Source: Pelotomaculum sp. UBA3102 (GTDB lineage: Bacteria; Bacillota; Desulfotomaculia; Desulfotomaculales; Pelotomaculaceae). From it: a DNA stretch of 5,318 bases. The notes under the pieces were generated by a model. The model saw only the letters and a program-made list of their open reading frames with translations, was not told where the DNA came from and did not search any database. Shown here piece by piece: positions 1 to 5,223 of the stretch. Position 1 is the first letter of the stretch; every line of letters starts with the position of its first letter. Position numbers and translations under genes: made by a program. The stretch spans positions 18,527 through 23,844 of the forward strand of contig DFAQ01000026.1 of assembly GCA_002365865.1 (NCBI GenBank), in the 5' to 3' direction.

Positions 1-52
1 TTCTTTTTATTCTTTTTATTTTTTAGTTTTTTATGGAGGGCATTTTAACCTG

Positions 53-1177
53 CTAGAAAACTTTCCTTCCGTTAATATAAACCTGTTCCACCCGGGAGGA
101 AAGATCCAAAGGATGGCGGTCCATAATCACCAGATCCGCATCTTTACCGGGTTCGATACTGCCCAACCGCTCTCCCAGGTCCAAAATATCGGCCGCATCA
201 ATGGTAATCGCTCTCAGTGCATTTTCCACGGGCAAACCGCCTTTCACGGCCAATGCTGCCGATGCCGCCAAATACTGTACCGGCACCACCGGGTGGTCCG
301 TCATAATAGCAAATTTTACCCCTGCCCCGGCCAGTACCTTGGCCGTTTCCAGGGAAATCCCCTTCAACTCCGCTTTTGCGCGGTTTGTTATCACCGGGCC
401 TATTATGGCGGGTATGCCCCTTGCAGCCAACCGGCCGGCTATCAGGCGACCCTCGGTACAGTGCTCGATAATAAGCCGTACCCCGAACTCTTCTGCAATA
501 CGCACAGCGGTCATAATATCGTCGGCGCGATGGGCATGCACCCGCAGGGGCATCTCACCCTTTAACACCCTGCCCAGGGCTTCCAGCTTTAAATCCCTCT
601 CGGGCAAATCCTTTTTCAAATAATTCCGGGCACTAACCAGGGCTTCCCGTAAAATCGCGGCGGAAGCCATGCGGGTTACGGGAGGTTTTTTATTCCGCCC
701 GTAATTATACTTGGGATTTTCACCCAAAGCAGCTTTCATACCTGCCGGAAAGCGCACCACCATCTCGTCAACTACAGTACCGCAGGTTTTCATCACCAAC
801 ATTTCCCCGCCGATAATATTGGCACTGCCCGGCCCGGTCACCACGGTGGTTACCCCTGCGGCCAGAGCATCCCGAAAACCCAGGTCAGCCGGGTTTACAG
901 CGTCTATGGCCCGAAGGTGCGGCGTAACCGGGTCGGTATTTTCATTACTGTCGTCCCCTTCTTCCCGGTAAATTTCTTCAATTATCCCCAGGTGGCTGTG
1001 GGCGTCAATCAAGCCCGGCATTATAACCTTACCTGCCGCTTCCACGACTTCCGCCCCCGGGGGAATGGTTGTGTCCCCATATACTTCCCTAATTTTACCC
1101 CGGTCCACCAGTACGGTTCCTTTTTCAAGCGGCGGCCCGACCATTGTAAGAACCTTACCTCCGGCAATGGCAAACAT
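53..1177 (-). CDS. Metal-dependent amidohydrolase, imidazolonepropionase-related
   Basis: This 374-residue protein is a cyclic amidohydrolase-superfamily enzyme that probably hydrolyses a C-N bond in a cyclic amide or a dipeptide-like substrate; the substrate cannot be told from sequence. The N-terminal strand region leads to the metal-binding HxH in GLIDAHSH (H60, H62). Further candidate metal ligands are in HAHR (H214, H216), IEHC (H239) and MTDHP (D294, H295). The C-terminus closes with the typical GSIEPGKDADLVIMD segment (residues 339-353) of the small beta-sandwich domain. No signal peptide or membrane segment is seen, so it should be cytoplasmic. The frame is open 19 codons further upstream (to 1234), but I place the start at 1177: an AGGAG sits 10 nt before it, homology begins here, and the longer form would run into the hairpin that ends the upstream toxin operon. 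No separate promoter is obvious. The family assignment is firm; the substrate is unknown. Confidence 0.88.
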   Translation of the reverse strand: MFAIAGGKVLTMVGPPLEKGTVLVDRGKIREVYGDTTIPPGAEVVEAAGKVIMPGLIDAHSHLGIIEEIYREEGDDSNENTDPVTPHLRAIDAVNPADLGFRDALAAGVTTVVTGPGSANIIGGEMLVMKTCGTVVDEMVVRFPAGMKAALGENPKYNYGRNKKPPVTRMASAAILREALVSARNYLKKDLPERDLKLEALGRVLKGEMPLRVHAHRADDIMTAVRIAEEFGVRLIIEHCTEGRLIAGRLAARGIPAIIGPVITNRAKAELKGISLETAKVLAGAGVKFAIMTDHPVVPVQYLAASAALAVKGGLPVENALRAITIDAADILDLGERLGSIEPGKDADLVIMDRHPLDLSSRVEQVYINGRKVF

Positions 1178-1226
1178 TTTTATAACGCTCCTCTTCTTTA
1201 TTGCTTGGTCTAAAAGATGAAGTTCG

Positions 1227-1266
1227 AAAAACAAAATTACCGGTAAATGATGTACCGGTATGTTTT
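1227..1266 (-). terminator. Probable intrinsic terminator after ndoA
   Basis: Reading the minus strand, two copies of the self-complementary octamer TACCGGTA (1260-1253 and 1245-1238) are separated by 7 nt and can form an 8-bp stem. The stem is followed by ATTTTGTTTTT (1237-1227). Upstream AAAA (1266-1263) can also pair with the first TTTT, lengthening the stem past a small internal loop. It lies 22 nt after the toxin stop codon, which is where an operon terminator is expected. The stem is only moderately GC-rich, so some readthrough into the amidohydrolase gene is possible. Confidence 0.6.
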
Positions 1267-1287
1267 AACGCTGTTTATCAAGCTTTT

Positions 1288-1638
1288 TTATAACTCAATC
1301 AGTCCCAGACTTATTTCAATGGCCTGGTTAACCTTGGCCATCATTTCAACATCAAGAGTAGTTACCTTTTCCATAAGCCTGCTCTTGTCAATAGTCCTGA
1401 TCTGTTCCAAAAGAATCACCGAATTTTTTTCTAAACCGCCAGGGCTTGCCAGCATTGCTATATGGGTCGGCAGCTTGGGCTTATCAATTTGGGAGGTTAT
1501 TGCCGCAACGATGGTGGTCGGACTGTACTGGTTACCGATCTCATTCTGAATAATAAGTACCGGTCTTGTCCCCCCCTGTTCGGAACCTATCACAGGACTG
1601 AGGTCGGCATAAAACACATCCCCCCGGCGGATCGCCAT
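1288..1638 (-). CDS. ndoA: EndoA (MazF/PemK family) mRNA interferase toxin
   Basis: This 116-residue protein is the same length as Bacillus subtilis EndoA/MazF and close to it along its whole length. Matching segments include RRGDVFYADLSPVIGSEQGG (residues 4-23), RPVLIIQNEIGN (25-36), VAAITSQI (44-51), KLPTH (55-59) and SVILLEQIRTIDK (73-85). The catalytic pair known in the B. subtilis enzyme, R25 and T48, is present at the same positions, so the toxin should be active. The family cleaves single-stranded mRNA at short specific sequences and arrests growth when freed from its antitoxin; B. subtilis EndoA prefers UACAU, but the specificity here is unproven. The ATG comes one base after the antitoxin stop. 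A GGAGG (1652-1648) inside the end of the antitoxin gene is its ribosome site, so the two are translationally linked. Confidence 0.96.
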   Translation of the reverse strand: MAIRRGDVFYADLSPVIGSEQGGTRPVLIIQNEIGNQYSPTTIVAAITSQIDKPKLPTHIAMLASPGGLEKNSVILLEQIRTIDKSRLMEKVTTLDVEMMAKVNQAIEISLGLIEL

Positions 1639-1639
1639 G

Positions 1640-1915
1640 CTACTTTACCTCCGAAACGGGTTTGTCATAAATATGCATTACTTCTGCTTCCAGGCGTTGA
1701 TGCTCTACTGCAATATCCAGGTTTATCTTGGCCATTTCGAGATAACCTTTTTTCATTTCCTCCCTTAAAAGCCTTCTCTTGCGCTCAGCAATATAAAGTT
1801 TCATGGCCTCCCTGATAAATTCACTCCGGTTTAGCCGCTCTACAGCTGCTATCCCGTCTGCTTCTTCTAAAAGAGCGTGCGGCAGGCTGATCATGATCCT
1901 CTTTACTTGGGACAT
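1640..1915 (-). CDS. ndoAI: EndoAI (MazE-like) ribbon-helix-helix antitoxin
   Basis: This 91-residue protein is the antitoxin partner of the downstream EndoA toxin. The N-terminal half (about residues 4-48, from KRIMISLPHALLEEAD to NRSEFIREAMKLYIAER) is a CopG/Arc-type ribbon-helix-helix DNA-binding domain, expected to dimerise and repress its own promoter. The C-terminal half is helical and contains GYLEMAKINLDIA (57-69), closely matching the toxin-binding part of B. subtilis EndoAI. The start at 1915 has a good AGGGGG Shine-Dalgarno 7 nt upstream. The acidic and basic mix without cysteines is typical of a labile antitoxin. In Bacillus the pair follows alr; here no alr is present and the gene has its own strong promoter. 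Confidence 0.94.
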   Translation of the reverse strand: MSQVKRIMISLPHALLEEADGIAAVERLNRSEFIREAMKLYIAERKRRLLREEMKKGYLEMAKINLDIAVEHQRLEAEVMHIYDKPVSEVK

Positions 1916-1958
1916 TAATGGTCCCCCTTTGTGGCATTCTCATCCTTATACCTATAAT

Positions 1959-1987
1959 TATATACCTGATCGCTTCTTTGATGTCAA
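1959..1987 (-). promoter_or_regulatory. Sigma-A-type promoter of ndoAI-ndoA
   Basis: A perfect -35 TTGACA (1987-1982) is followed after 17 nt by TATATA (1964-1959). A perfect TATAAT (1962-1957) overlaps it at 19-nt spacing. Transcription would start near 1952, about 37 nt before the antitoxin ATG. It is the best consensus promoter in the window. Autorepression by the ribbon-helix-helix antitoxin is likely from family knowledge, but no operator could be defined. Confidence 0.8.
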
Positions 1988-2043
1988 TAACAAATGATTT
2001 ACTAATAATATATAACTATTAGACAGCAGTTATTCTTTTTTTA

Positions 2044-2556
2044 TTAATCATTATAATCGCCAGAAGCATACTTTACCGCCCCCGGACCCCGTGACAGAGC
2101 TACTTTACCGGTGCGCACCATTTCTACAATACCATAATCTTCAAGAACGGCACAAAAAGCATTAACTTTCTTTTCATCTCCTAAAATCTCTATCACCATA
2201 GTTTCCTTGTTGACATCAATAATATTTGCTCTGAATACCGTGACCAGGTTTACAATATCCGACCTCCGGCTTGAATCGGCCTTTACTTTGATCAGTGCCA
2301 GTTCCCGCTCTAATGAATCTTGGGTTTTGAGTTCCACAATTTTAATCACATCAACTAACTTTGAGAGCTGCTTCATAACCTGGTCCAGGGCATAAGTGTC
2401 TCCCTTCACAACCAGGGTAATACGCGTTATGTCCGGTTCTTCGGTATATCCGGCGGCAATGCTTTCAATATTAAAAACCCTCCGGCTCAAAAGTCCGGAT
2501 ATACGCGCCAAAACGCCCGGTTTATTGACCACCAGTACCGCAAGAGTATTTTTCAC
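2044..2556 (-). CDS. ilvN: Acetolactate synthase small (regulatory) subunit
   Basis: This 170-residue protein is the regulatory subunit of acetohydroxyacid synthase, the first shared step of valine, leucine and isoleucine synthesis. It activates the catalytic subunit and carries valine feedback control. An ACT domain fills residues 1-76, with the ligand-loop motif NKPGVLARISGLLSRR (11-26) and FNIESIAAG (28-36). The C-terminal ALS-small domain spans about 80-158 and ends in the typical RTGKVALSRG (148-157). I choose a GTG start at 2556. MKNTLAVLV is the usual family N-terminus, 170 residues is the usual length, and GGGGG lies 9 nt upstream. The open frame continues to an ATG at 2613, but that ATG lies inside the -10 box of the proposed promoter. 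The large subunit gene (ilvB), normally directly upstream, is absent from the window. Confidence 0.94.
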   Translation of the reverse strand: MKNTLAVLVVNKPGVLARISGLLSRRVFNIESIAAGYTEEPDITRITLVVKGDTYALDQVMKQLSKLVDVIKIVELKTQDSLERELALIKVKADSSRRSDIVNLVTVFRANIIDVNKETMVIEILGDEKKVNAFCAVLEDYGIVEMVRTGKVALSRGPGAVKYASGDYND

Positions 2557-2608
2557 AACCTCAATCCCCCTACCAAACACCTTAAAAAGGCAATCTTTTT
2601 TTAATTTT

Positions 2609-2638
2609 ATCATAAAAATACGGCAACCACACTGTAAA
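2609..2638 (-). promoter_or_regulatory. Candidate sigma-A promoter of ilvN
   Basis: TTTACA (2638-2633) and TATGAT (2614-2609) are separated by 18 nt. Transcription would begin near 2602, leaving a leader of about 45 nt before the GTG start at 2556. The promoter follows the intrinsic terminator at 2691-2665, so ilvN appears to be transcribed independently of the genes to the right. No T-box or leucine/valine attenuator is visible in the short leader. Confidence 0.55.
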
Positions 2639-2664
2639 ATAAAAAAACGGCCCTGCTACGTGGC

Positions 2665-2691
2665 AAAAAAACAAATTCGCCCTTCGGGCGA
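2665..2691 (-). terminator. Strong intrinsic terminator ending the 2700-2967 element or gltD transcript
   Basis: On the minus strand a 6-bp GC-rich stem, TCGCCC (2691-2686) and GGGCGA (2682-2677) around a GAA loop, is followed by ATTTG and seven T residues (2671-2665). The T run is only on the minus-strand side, so the direction is clear. It lies 8 nt beyond the closing inverted repeat of the structured element and before the ilvN promoter. Confidence 0.82.
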
Positions 2692-2699
2692 CTTATTAG

Positions 2700-2967
2700 A
2701 CCTTGGTGTTGAAGGTAGCGAGCGATATTGCGAGAGCGTCGCAAGTGAACTAGGCGAAGTGAGGGGATAGCGATCAGGGGATACACCTCTATCTGGAGCC
2801 TATATCTGAGGACGAGGTATGTCCCCAACGTATGGATGAGCGGACAAGGATGGCCGCGAAAGCCTGAACCGTAATAGGATGTGAGTTGAAGGCGGTCCAA
2901 TATCGCCCGAAACGAGCCTTTAGTTCACTCGACGCGAAGCACTCTGAGCGAGCTTCAACACCAAGGT
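2700..2967. repeat. 268-bp element bounded by a perfect 15-bp inverted repeat
   Basis: ACCTTGGTGTTGAAG (2700-2714) and CTTCAACACCAAGGT (2953-2967) are exact reverse complements at the two ends of a segment without a credible reading frame. Base composition changes sharply from AT-rich flanks to a mixed, GC-richer interior. Terminal repeats, small size and lack of coding suit a miniature inverted-repeat element or other dispersed repeat. However, I find no target-site duplication at the edges (TTAGA on the left, ATTTG on the right). The internal nested complementarities are more elaborate than a simple miniature transposon needs. Strand of function is undecided. Confidence 0.5.
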
Positions 2968-3089
2968 ATTTGATCATAGCGTTGCAATTACTTATCCACA
3001 GTTAGCAAAAAGTATACTCTCCATCCTGAAAATTAAATTTTAGAATCACCGGCGGTTCCATATAACGGCTTCAAAAAATAAACTGTCTT
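2968..3089. other. AT-rich spacer between gltD remnant and the inverted-repeat element
   Basis: No gene is seen here. On the minus strand it holds a TATGAT -10-like box (2978-2973) with no good -35, positioned so that transcription would begin at the edge of the structured element. It also holds one perfect DnaA-box nonamer, TTATCCACA (plus 2992-3000). No terminator of gltD with a clear T-run stem is visible between its stop and 2967. Confidence 0.4.
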
Positions 3090-3641
3090 CTATTCATACC
3101 GGTGGCGCTGTCCCGTCAAATACCGGTCACATTCCCGGGCGGCCCCGCGTCCTTCGTTAATAGCCCATATTACCAGGCTCTGACCGCGGCGCATGTCCCC
3201 TGCTGCGAATACCCCCTTTACGTTGGTGGCAAAACTGCCGTATTCAGCCCTGGCGTTGGAACGCTCATCACGCTGGATGCCCAACCGTTCGAAAAGGGTG
3301 TCTTCAGGACCGGTAAAACCCATTGCCAACAGCACCAACCGGGTAGGAAAAATTTTCCCGGTACCGGGTACTTCCCTCGGTATTAGACGGCCCTGTTCAT
3401 CTCTTACCCACTCGACACTAACCGTATGCACCTCTTTTATCTGCCCTTGACCGTCACCCGTAAATCTTTTTACCGTCGTGCAATAGTGCCGGGGATCACC
3501 TCCGAAAATTAACGCCGCTTCCTCCTGGCCGTAATCCGTCTTGTATATCCGCGGGTACTGCGGTCAGGGATTATCTGTAGTGTGCCCGGCGGGCAGCTTA
3601 GGCATAATTTCCAGCTGGTTGACACTCTTACATCGTTCGCG
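3090..3641 (-). pseudogene. gltD: Decayed glutamate synthase small subunit (C-terminal remnant)
   Basis: The remnant matches the last ~184 codons of GltD, the NADPH/FAD-linked beta subunit of glutamate synthase, which is normally about 490 residues. From 3641 the frame reads CKSVNQLEIMPKLP, then TDNP followed by a TGA stop at 3566-3564 exactly where the family has the tryptophan of NPWP. It continues in the same frame through YKTDYGQEEAALIFGGDPR (about 3550-3490), EVHTVSVEW, LVLLAMGFTGPED and ERSNARAEYG. It ends with TNVKGVFAAGDMRRGQS, the FAD/NAD-binding end motif, and stops at 3090. The N-terminal iron-sulfur and first nucleotide-binding regions are missing: sequence upstream of 3641 is not GltD but an RNA-leader motif. 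A GTG at 3431 could start a 113-codon product, but it has no good ribosome site and would lack most of the enzyme. Non-functional with high confidence. Confidence 0.9.
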
Positions 3642-3651
3642 TTACTGTGGT

Positions 3652-3695
3652 TGAGGCCTCATTGCCAAACTCTGCTTGGGTACGACACTGTACCC
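3652..3695 (-). promoter_or_regulatory. Second ANTAR-type dual-hairpin RNA motif, before gltD remnant
   Basis: On the minus strand, GGGTAC-AGTGTC-GTACCC (3695-3678) forms a perfect 6-bp stem with a hexaloop having A at position 1 and G at position 4. After a 12-nt interval counted as in the glnA leader comes GGC-AATGAG-GCC (3666-3655), whose hexaloop is identical to the second one in that leader. Both loops fit the known recognition rule of ANTAR-domain antiterminator proteins. No terminator follows; the sequence runs directly into the gltD remnant. It starts 25 nt after the glnA stop codon and no clear promoter precedes it. It is probably the leftover leader of a lost glutamate synthase operon. 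Confidence 0.65.
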
Positions 3696-3720
3696 GTTAT
3701 TAAATTAAACCTGAACCGGT

Positions 3721-5052
3721 TTAAAACTTGGTCAGGTATTCCTCGATCTCCCAGGGATGAACCTGAACCCGGTAACGGTCCCACTCGATCTGTTTGGCTT
3801 CAATAAACCTATGGAATACGTGCTCACCCAAAGCTTTCTGCATCAACCGGTCTTTTTTGAGTTCCCGGACCGCCTCGTGCAGACTTTCCGGCAGGCTCCC
3901 TATGCCCAGTTGTTTTCTCTCATCCGCCTTCATGGTATAAATGTTACGGTTGCACGGAGCAGGCGGCATAACTTGGTTTTTAATTCCGTCCAGACCGGCC
4001 CTGAGACACACGGCTAAAGCCAGGTACGGGTTACAGGCCGGGTCGGGACTCCGCAGTTCGATACGCGTGGACGTCCCTTTTTTAGCCGGGATCCTGATTA
4101 ACGGGCTTCGGTTTCGTACGGACCAGGCGATGTACACCGGGGCTTCATAGCCCGAAATCAACCGTTTATATGAATTTACCGTGGGATTGATAATCGCAGT
4201 TATCGCAGCGGCATGATTCATCAGGCCGCCTACGTAGTAAAGGCAGTCATTGCTGAGGCCGTCTGCAGCAGCAGGGTCATAAAATGCGTTCTCCCCGTTT
4301 TTCATCAACGACTGGTTTAAGTGCATGCCGGAACCGGCAATACCGAAAATGGGTTTGGGCATAAACGTCGCGTGTAAGCCATGTCTTTGCGCTATGGTCC
4401 GTACCACAAATTTAAAGGTGACAATCTTATCGGCAATGTCCAGGGCATCGGAATATTTAAAATCAATCTCGTGCTGGCCCGGCGCCACTTCGTGGTGGGA
4501 GGCCTCTATTTCAAAGCCCATGTCTTCCAGGGTCATTACCATGTCGCGCCGGGCATTTTCCCCCAGGTCCACCGGGGTAAGATCGAAATAACCCGCACGG
4601 TCATGAGTAACAGTGGTAGGCTTGCCTTCATTATCAACATGAAAAAGGAAAAATTCAGCTTCCGGGCCTACATTCATGGTATATCCCATATCGATTGCTT
4701 CCCCGACAGCCCGGCGCAAGACGTAACGGGGATCCCCCCCGAAGGGAGTACCATCGGAATTGTAGATATCGCAAATCAACCTTGCCACAGCACCGTCCCT
4801 GGGTTTCCAGGGAAAAACCACAAATGTGGAAGGATCCGGCCGCAGGTACATATCTGATTCTTCAATACGTACAAATCCCTCGATCGAAGACCCGTCAAAC
4901 ATCAATTCGCCGTCCAGGGCCTTGTCCAACTGCTCCACTGTAATGGCGACATTTTTCAGTATACCGAAAATATCAGTGAACTGAAGCCGGACAAACTTAA
5001 CCCCCAACTCCTTGGCAAGATTACGAACATCATCGTTGGTAAGCTTACCCAT
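3721..5052 (-). CDS. glnA: Glutamine synthetase, type I (GSI-alpha)
   Basis: This 443-residue enzyme makes glutamine from glutamate, ammonia and ATP as a cytoplasmic dodecamer. It is full length for the Bacillus/Clostridia GSI-alpha class. Visible motifs are MFDGSSIEGFVRIEESDMYL (51-70, with R62, the residue linked to feedback inhibition in B. subtilis), EAEFFLF (131-137, metal/glutamate ligands E131 and E133), HHEVAPGQHE (186-195, E188), GIAGSGMHLNQSL (237-249, H244), the flexible flap around YEAP (E303), and RIELRSPDPACNPYLALA (330-347). The adenylylation-loop insertion of the enterobacterial GSI-beta class is absent, so control should be by feedback inhibition and expression, not by covalent modification. 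A GAGGTG ribosome site precedes the ATG. The leader has an ANTAR-type antiterminator and an intrinsic terminator, pointing to nitrogen-responsive antitermination. The stop at 3723-3721 is followed by a second such motif. Confidence 0.98.
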   Translation of the reverse strand: MGKLTNDDVRNLAKELGVKFVRLQFTDIFGILKNVAITVEQLDKALDGELMFDGSSIEGFVRIEESDMYLRPDPSTFVVFPWKPRDGAVARLICDIYNSDGTPFGGDPRYVLRRAVGEAIDMGYTMNVGPEAEFFLFHVDNEGKPTTVTHDRAGYFDLTPVDLGENARRDMVMTLEDMGFEIEASHHEVAPGQHEIDFKYSDALDIADKIVTFKFVVRTIAQRHGLHATFMPKPIFGIAGSGMHLNQSLMKNGENAFYDPAAADGLSNDCLYYVGGLMNHAAAITAIINPTVNSYKRLISGYEAPVYIAWSVRNRSPLIRIPAKKGTSTRIELRSPDPACNPYLALAVCLRAGLDGIKNQVMPPAPCNRNIYTMKADERKQLGIGSLPESLHEAVRELKKDRLMQKALGEHVFHRFIEAKQIEWDRYRVQVHPWEIEEYLTKF

Positions 5053-5087
5053 TTACTCACACCTCTTTCGTTCCACCAGGGCCTAAG

Positions 5088-5133
5088 AAAAAAAGGCCTA
5101 TGTACGGGTATTTTTAACCCGTACGTCAGACCT
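5088..5133 (-). terminator. Leader intrinsic terminator upstream of glnA
   Basis: On the minus strand GTACGGGT (5124-5117) and ACCCGTAC (5109-5102) form a perfect 8-bp stem around a 7-nt loop. Below it, AGGTCT (5133-5128) pairs with AGGCCT (5099-5094) with one U-G wobble. Seven T residues (5094-5088) follow. The AGGTCT arm includes the 3' half of the second ANTAR hairpin, so terminator and antiterminator exclude each other. It lies 35 nt before the glnA ATG and would stop transcription unless the upstream hairpin is stabilised. Confidence 0.85.
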
Positions 5134-5170
5134 CATTGCCTTCTTTAGTTAAGGTACGACATTGCACCCT
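5128..5170 (-). promoter_or_regulatory. ANTAR-type dual-hairpin antiterminator in glnA leader
   Basis: The first hairpin is GGTGC-AATGTC-GTACC (5168-5153), extendable by a G-U and an A-U pair to seven pairs. The second is AGGC-AATGAG-GTCT (5141-5128), four pairs with possible tandem G-A pairs below. Both loops are six nucleotides with A at position 1 and G at position 4, the established target rule for ANTAR-domain proteins. Protein bound to both hairpins would hold GTCT and prevent the terminator at 5133-5088. The regulator itself is not in this window. Confidence 0.8.
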
Positions 5171-5182
5171 GGCTATTAATTT

Positions 5183-5196
5183 ATTATAGTATACCA
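5183..5196 (-). promoter_or_regulatory. Probable glnA promoter (extended -10)
   Basis: The minus strand has an extended -10, TGG followed by TATACT (5196-5188), overlapping a perfect TATAAT (5188-5183). No convincing -35 is present at the right spacing, as is common for extended -10 promoters. Transcription would start near 5181-5176, just before the first ANTAR hairpin, giving a leader of roughly 130 nt. Confidence 0.6.
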
Positions 5197-5223
5197 TACA
5201 TATTTAAAAACTCCATAGCTTAT

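Larger units (their letters stand above)
2665..2967 (-). ncRNA. Candidate structured non-coding RNA, unidentified family
   Basis: I do not recognise this RNA. As read on the minus strand it starts with a 15-nt segment (2967-2953) perfectly complementary to its own 3' end (2714-2700) and is followed at once by an intrinsic terminator. Inside, TAGTTCACTCGACGC (plus 2921-2935) pairs with GCGTCG plus AGTGAACTA (2736-2741, 2744-2752) with a 2-nt bulge. A 13-nt hairpin arm pair lies at 2777-2789/2814-2826. CAATATCGC (2898-2906) is complementary to GCGATATTG (2722-2730), which would make a pseudoknot with the previous helix. A TATGAT box at 2978-2973 would place a transcription start close to 2967. 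It is not SRP RNA, tmRNA, RNase P or 6S by any hallmark I can find. Against this strand: purine-rich loops and a GCGAAAGC motif (2856-2863) look more natural on the plus strand. A mobile repeat is the alternative. Confidence 0.4.

Noticed and set aside
1..52. T-rich stretch after the amidohydrolase stop
   Set aside because: On the minus strand it is A-rich and has no stem followed by T residues, so it is not a terminator for that gene; no coding start is seen.
2012..2042. ATAACT/AGTTAT hairpin followed by a T run on the plus strand
   Set aside because: The stem is short and fully AT-rich apart from one pair, and there is no plus-strand gene for it to terminate; on the minus strand the T run is absent.
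2610..2900. Minus-strand open frame of 96 codons across the inverted-repeat element
   Set aside because: It ends in low-complexity translated T-run terminator sequence, has no ribosome site and no recognisable domain; the DNA is better explained by the structured element.
2789..2977. Minus-strand open frame of 62 codons starting at the element edge
   Set aside because: Its first codons fall in the -10-like box and closing repeat, there is no Shine-Dalgarno, and the protein has no recognisable motif.
2992..3000. Perfect DnaA-box nonamer TTATCCACA
   Set aside because: It is a single copy with no cluster, AT-rich unwinding region or dnaA/dnaN nearby; one such match in a window this size is plausible by chance.
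3564..3566. TGA in gltD read as selenocysteine
   Set aside because: The family has tryptophan here, the gene lacks its N-terminal two thirds, and no selenocysteine insertion structure is apparent.
3714..3721. AACCGGTT palindrome at the glnA stop
   Set aside because: It is too short for a terminator, has no T run on the minus strand and is probably incidental.
4381..4857. Long plus-strand open frame opposite glnA
   Set aside because: It lies antisense within a well-conserved glutamine synthetase gene and is a by-product of its codon use.
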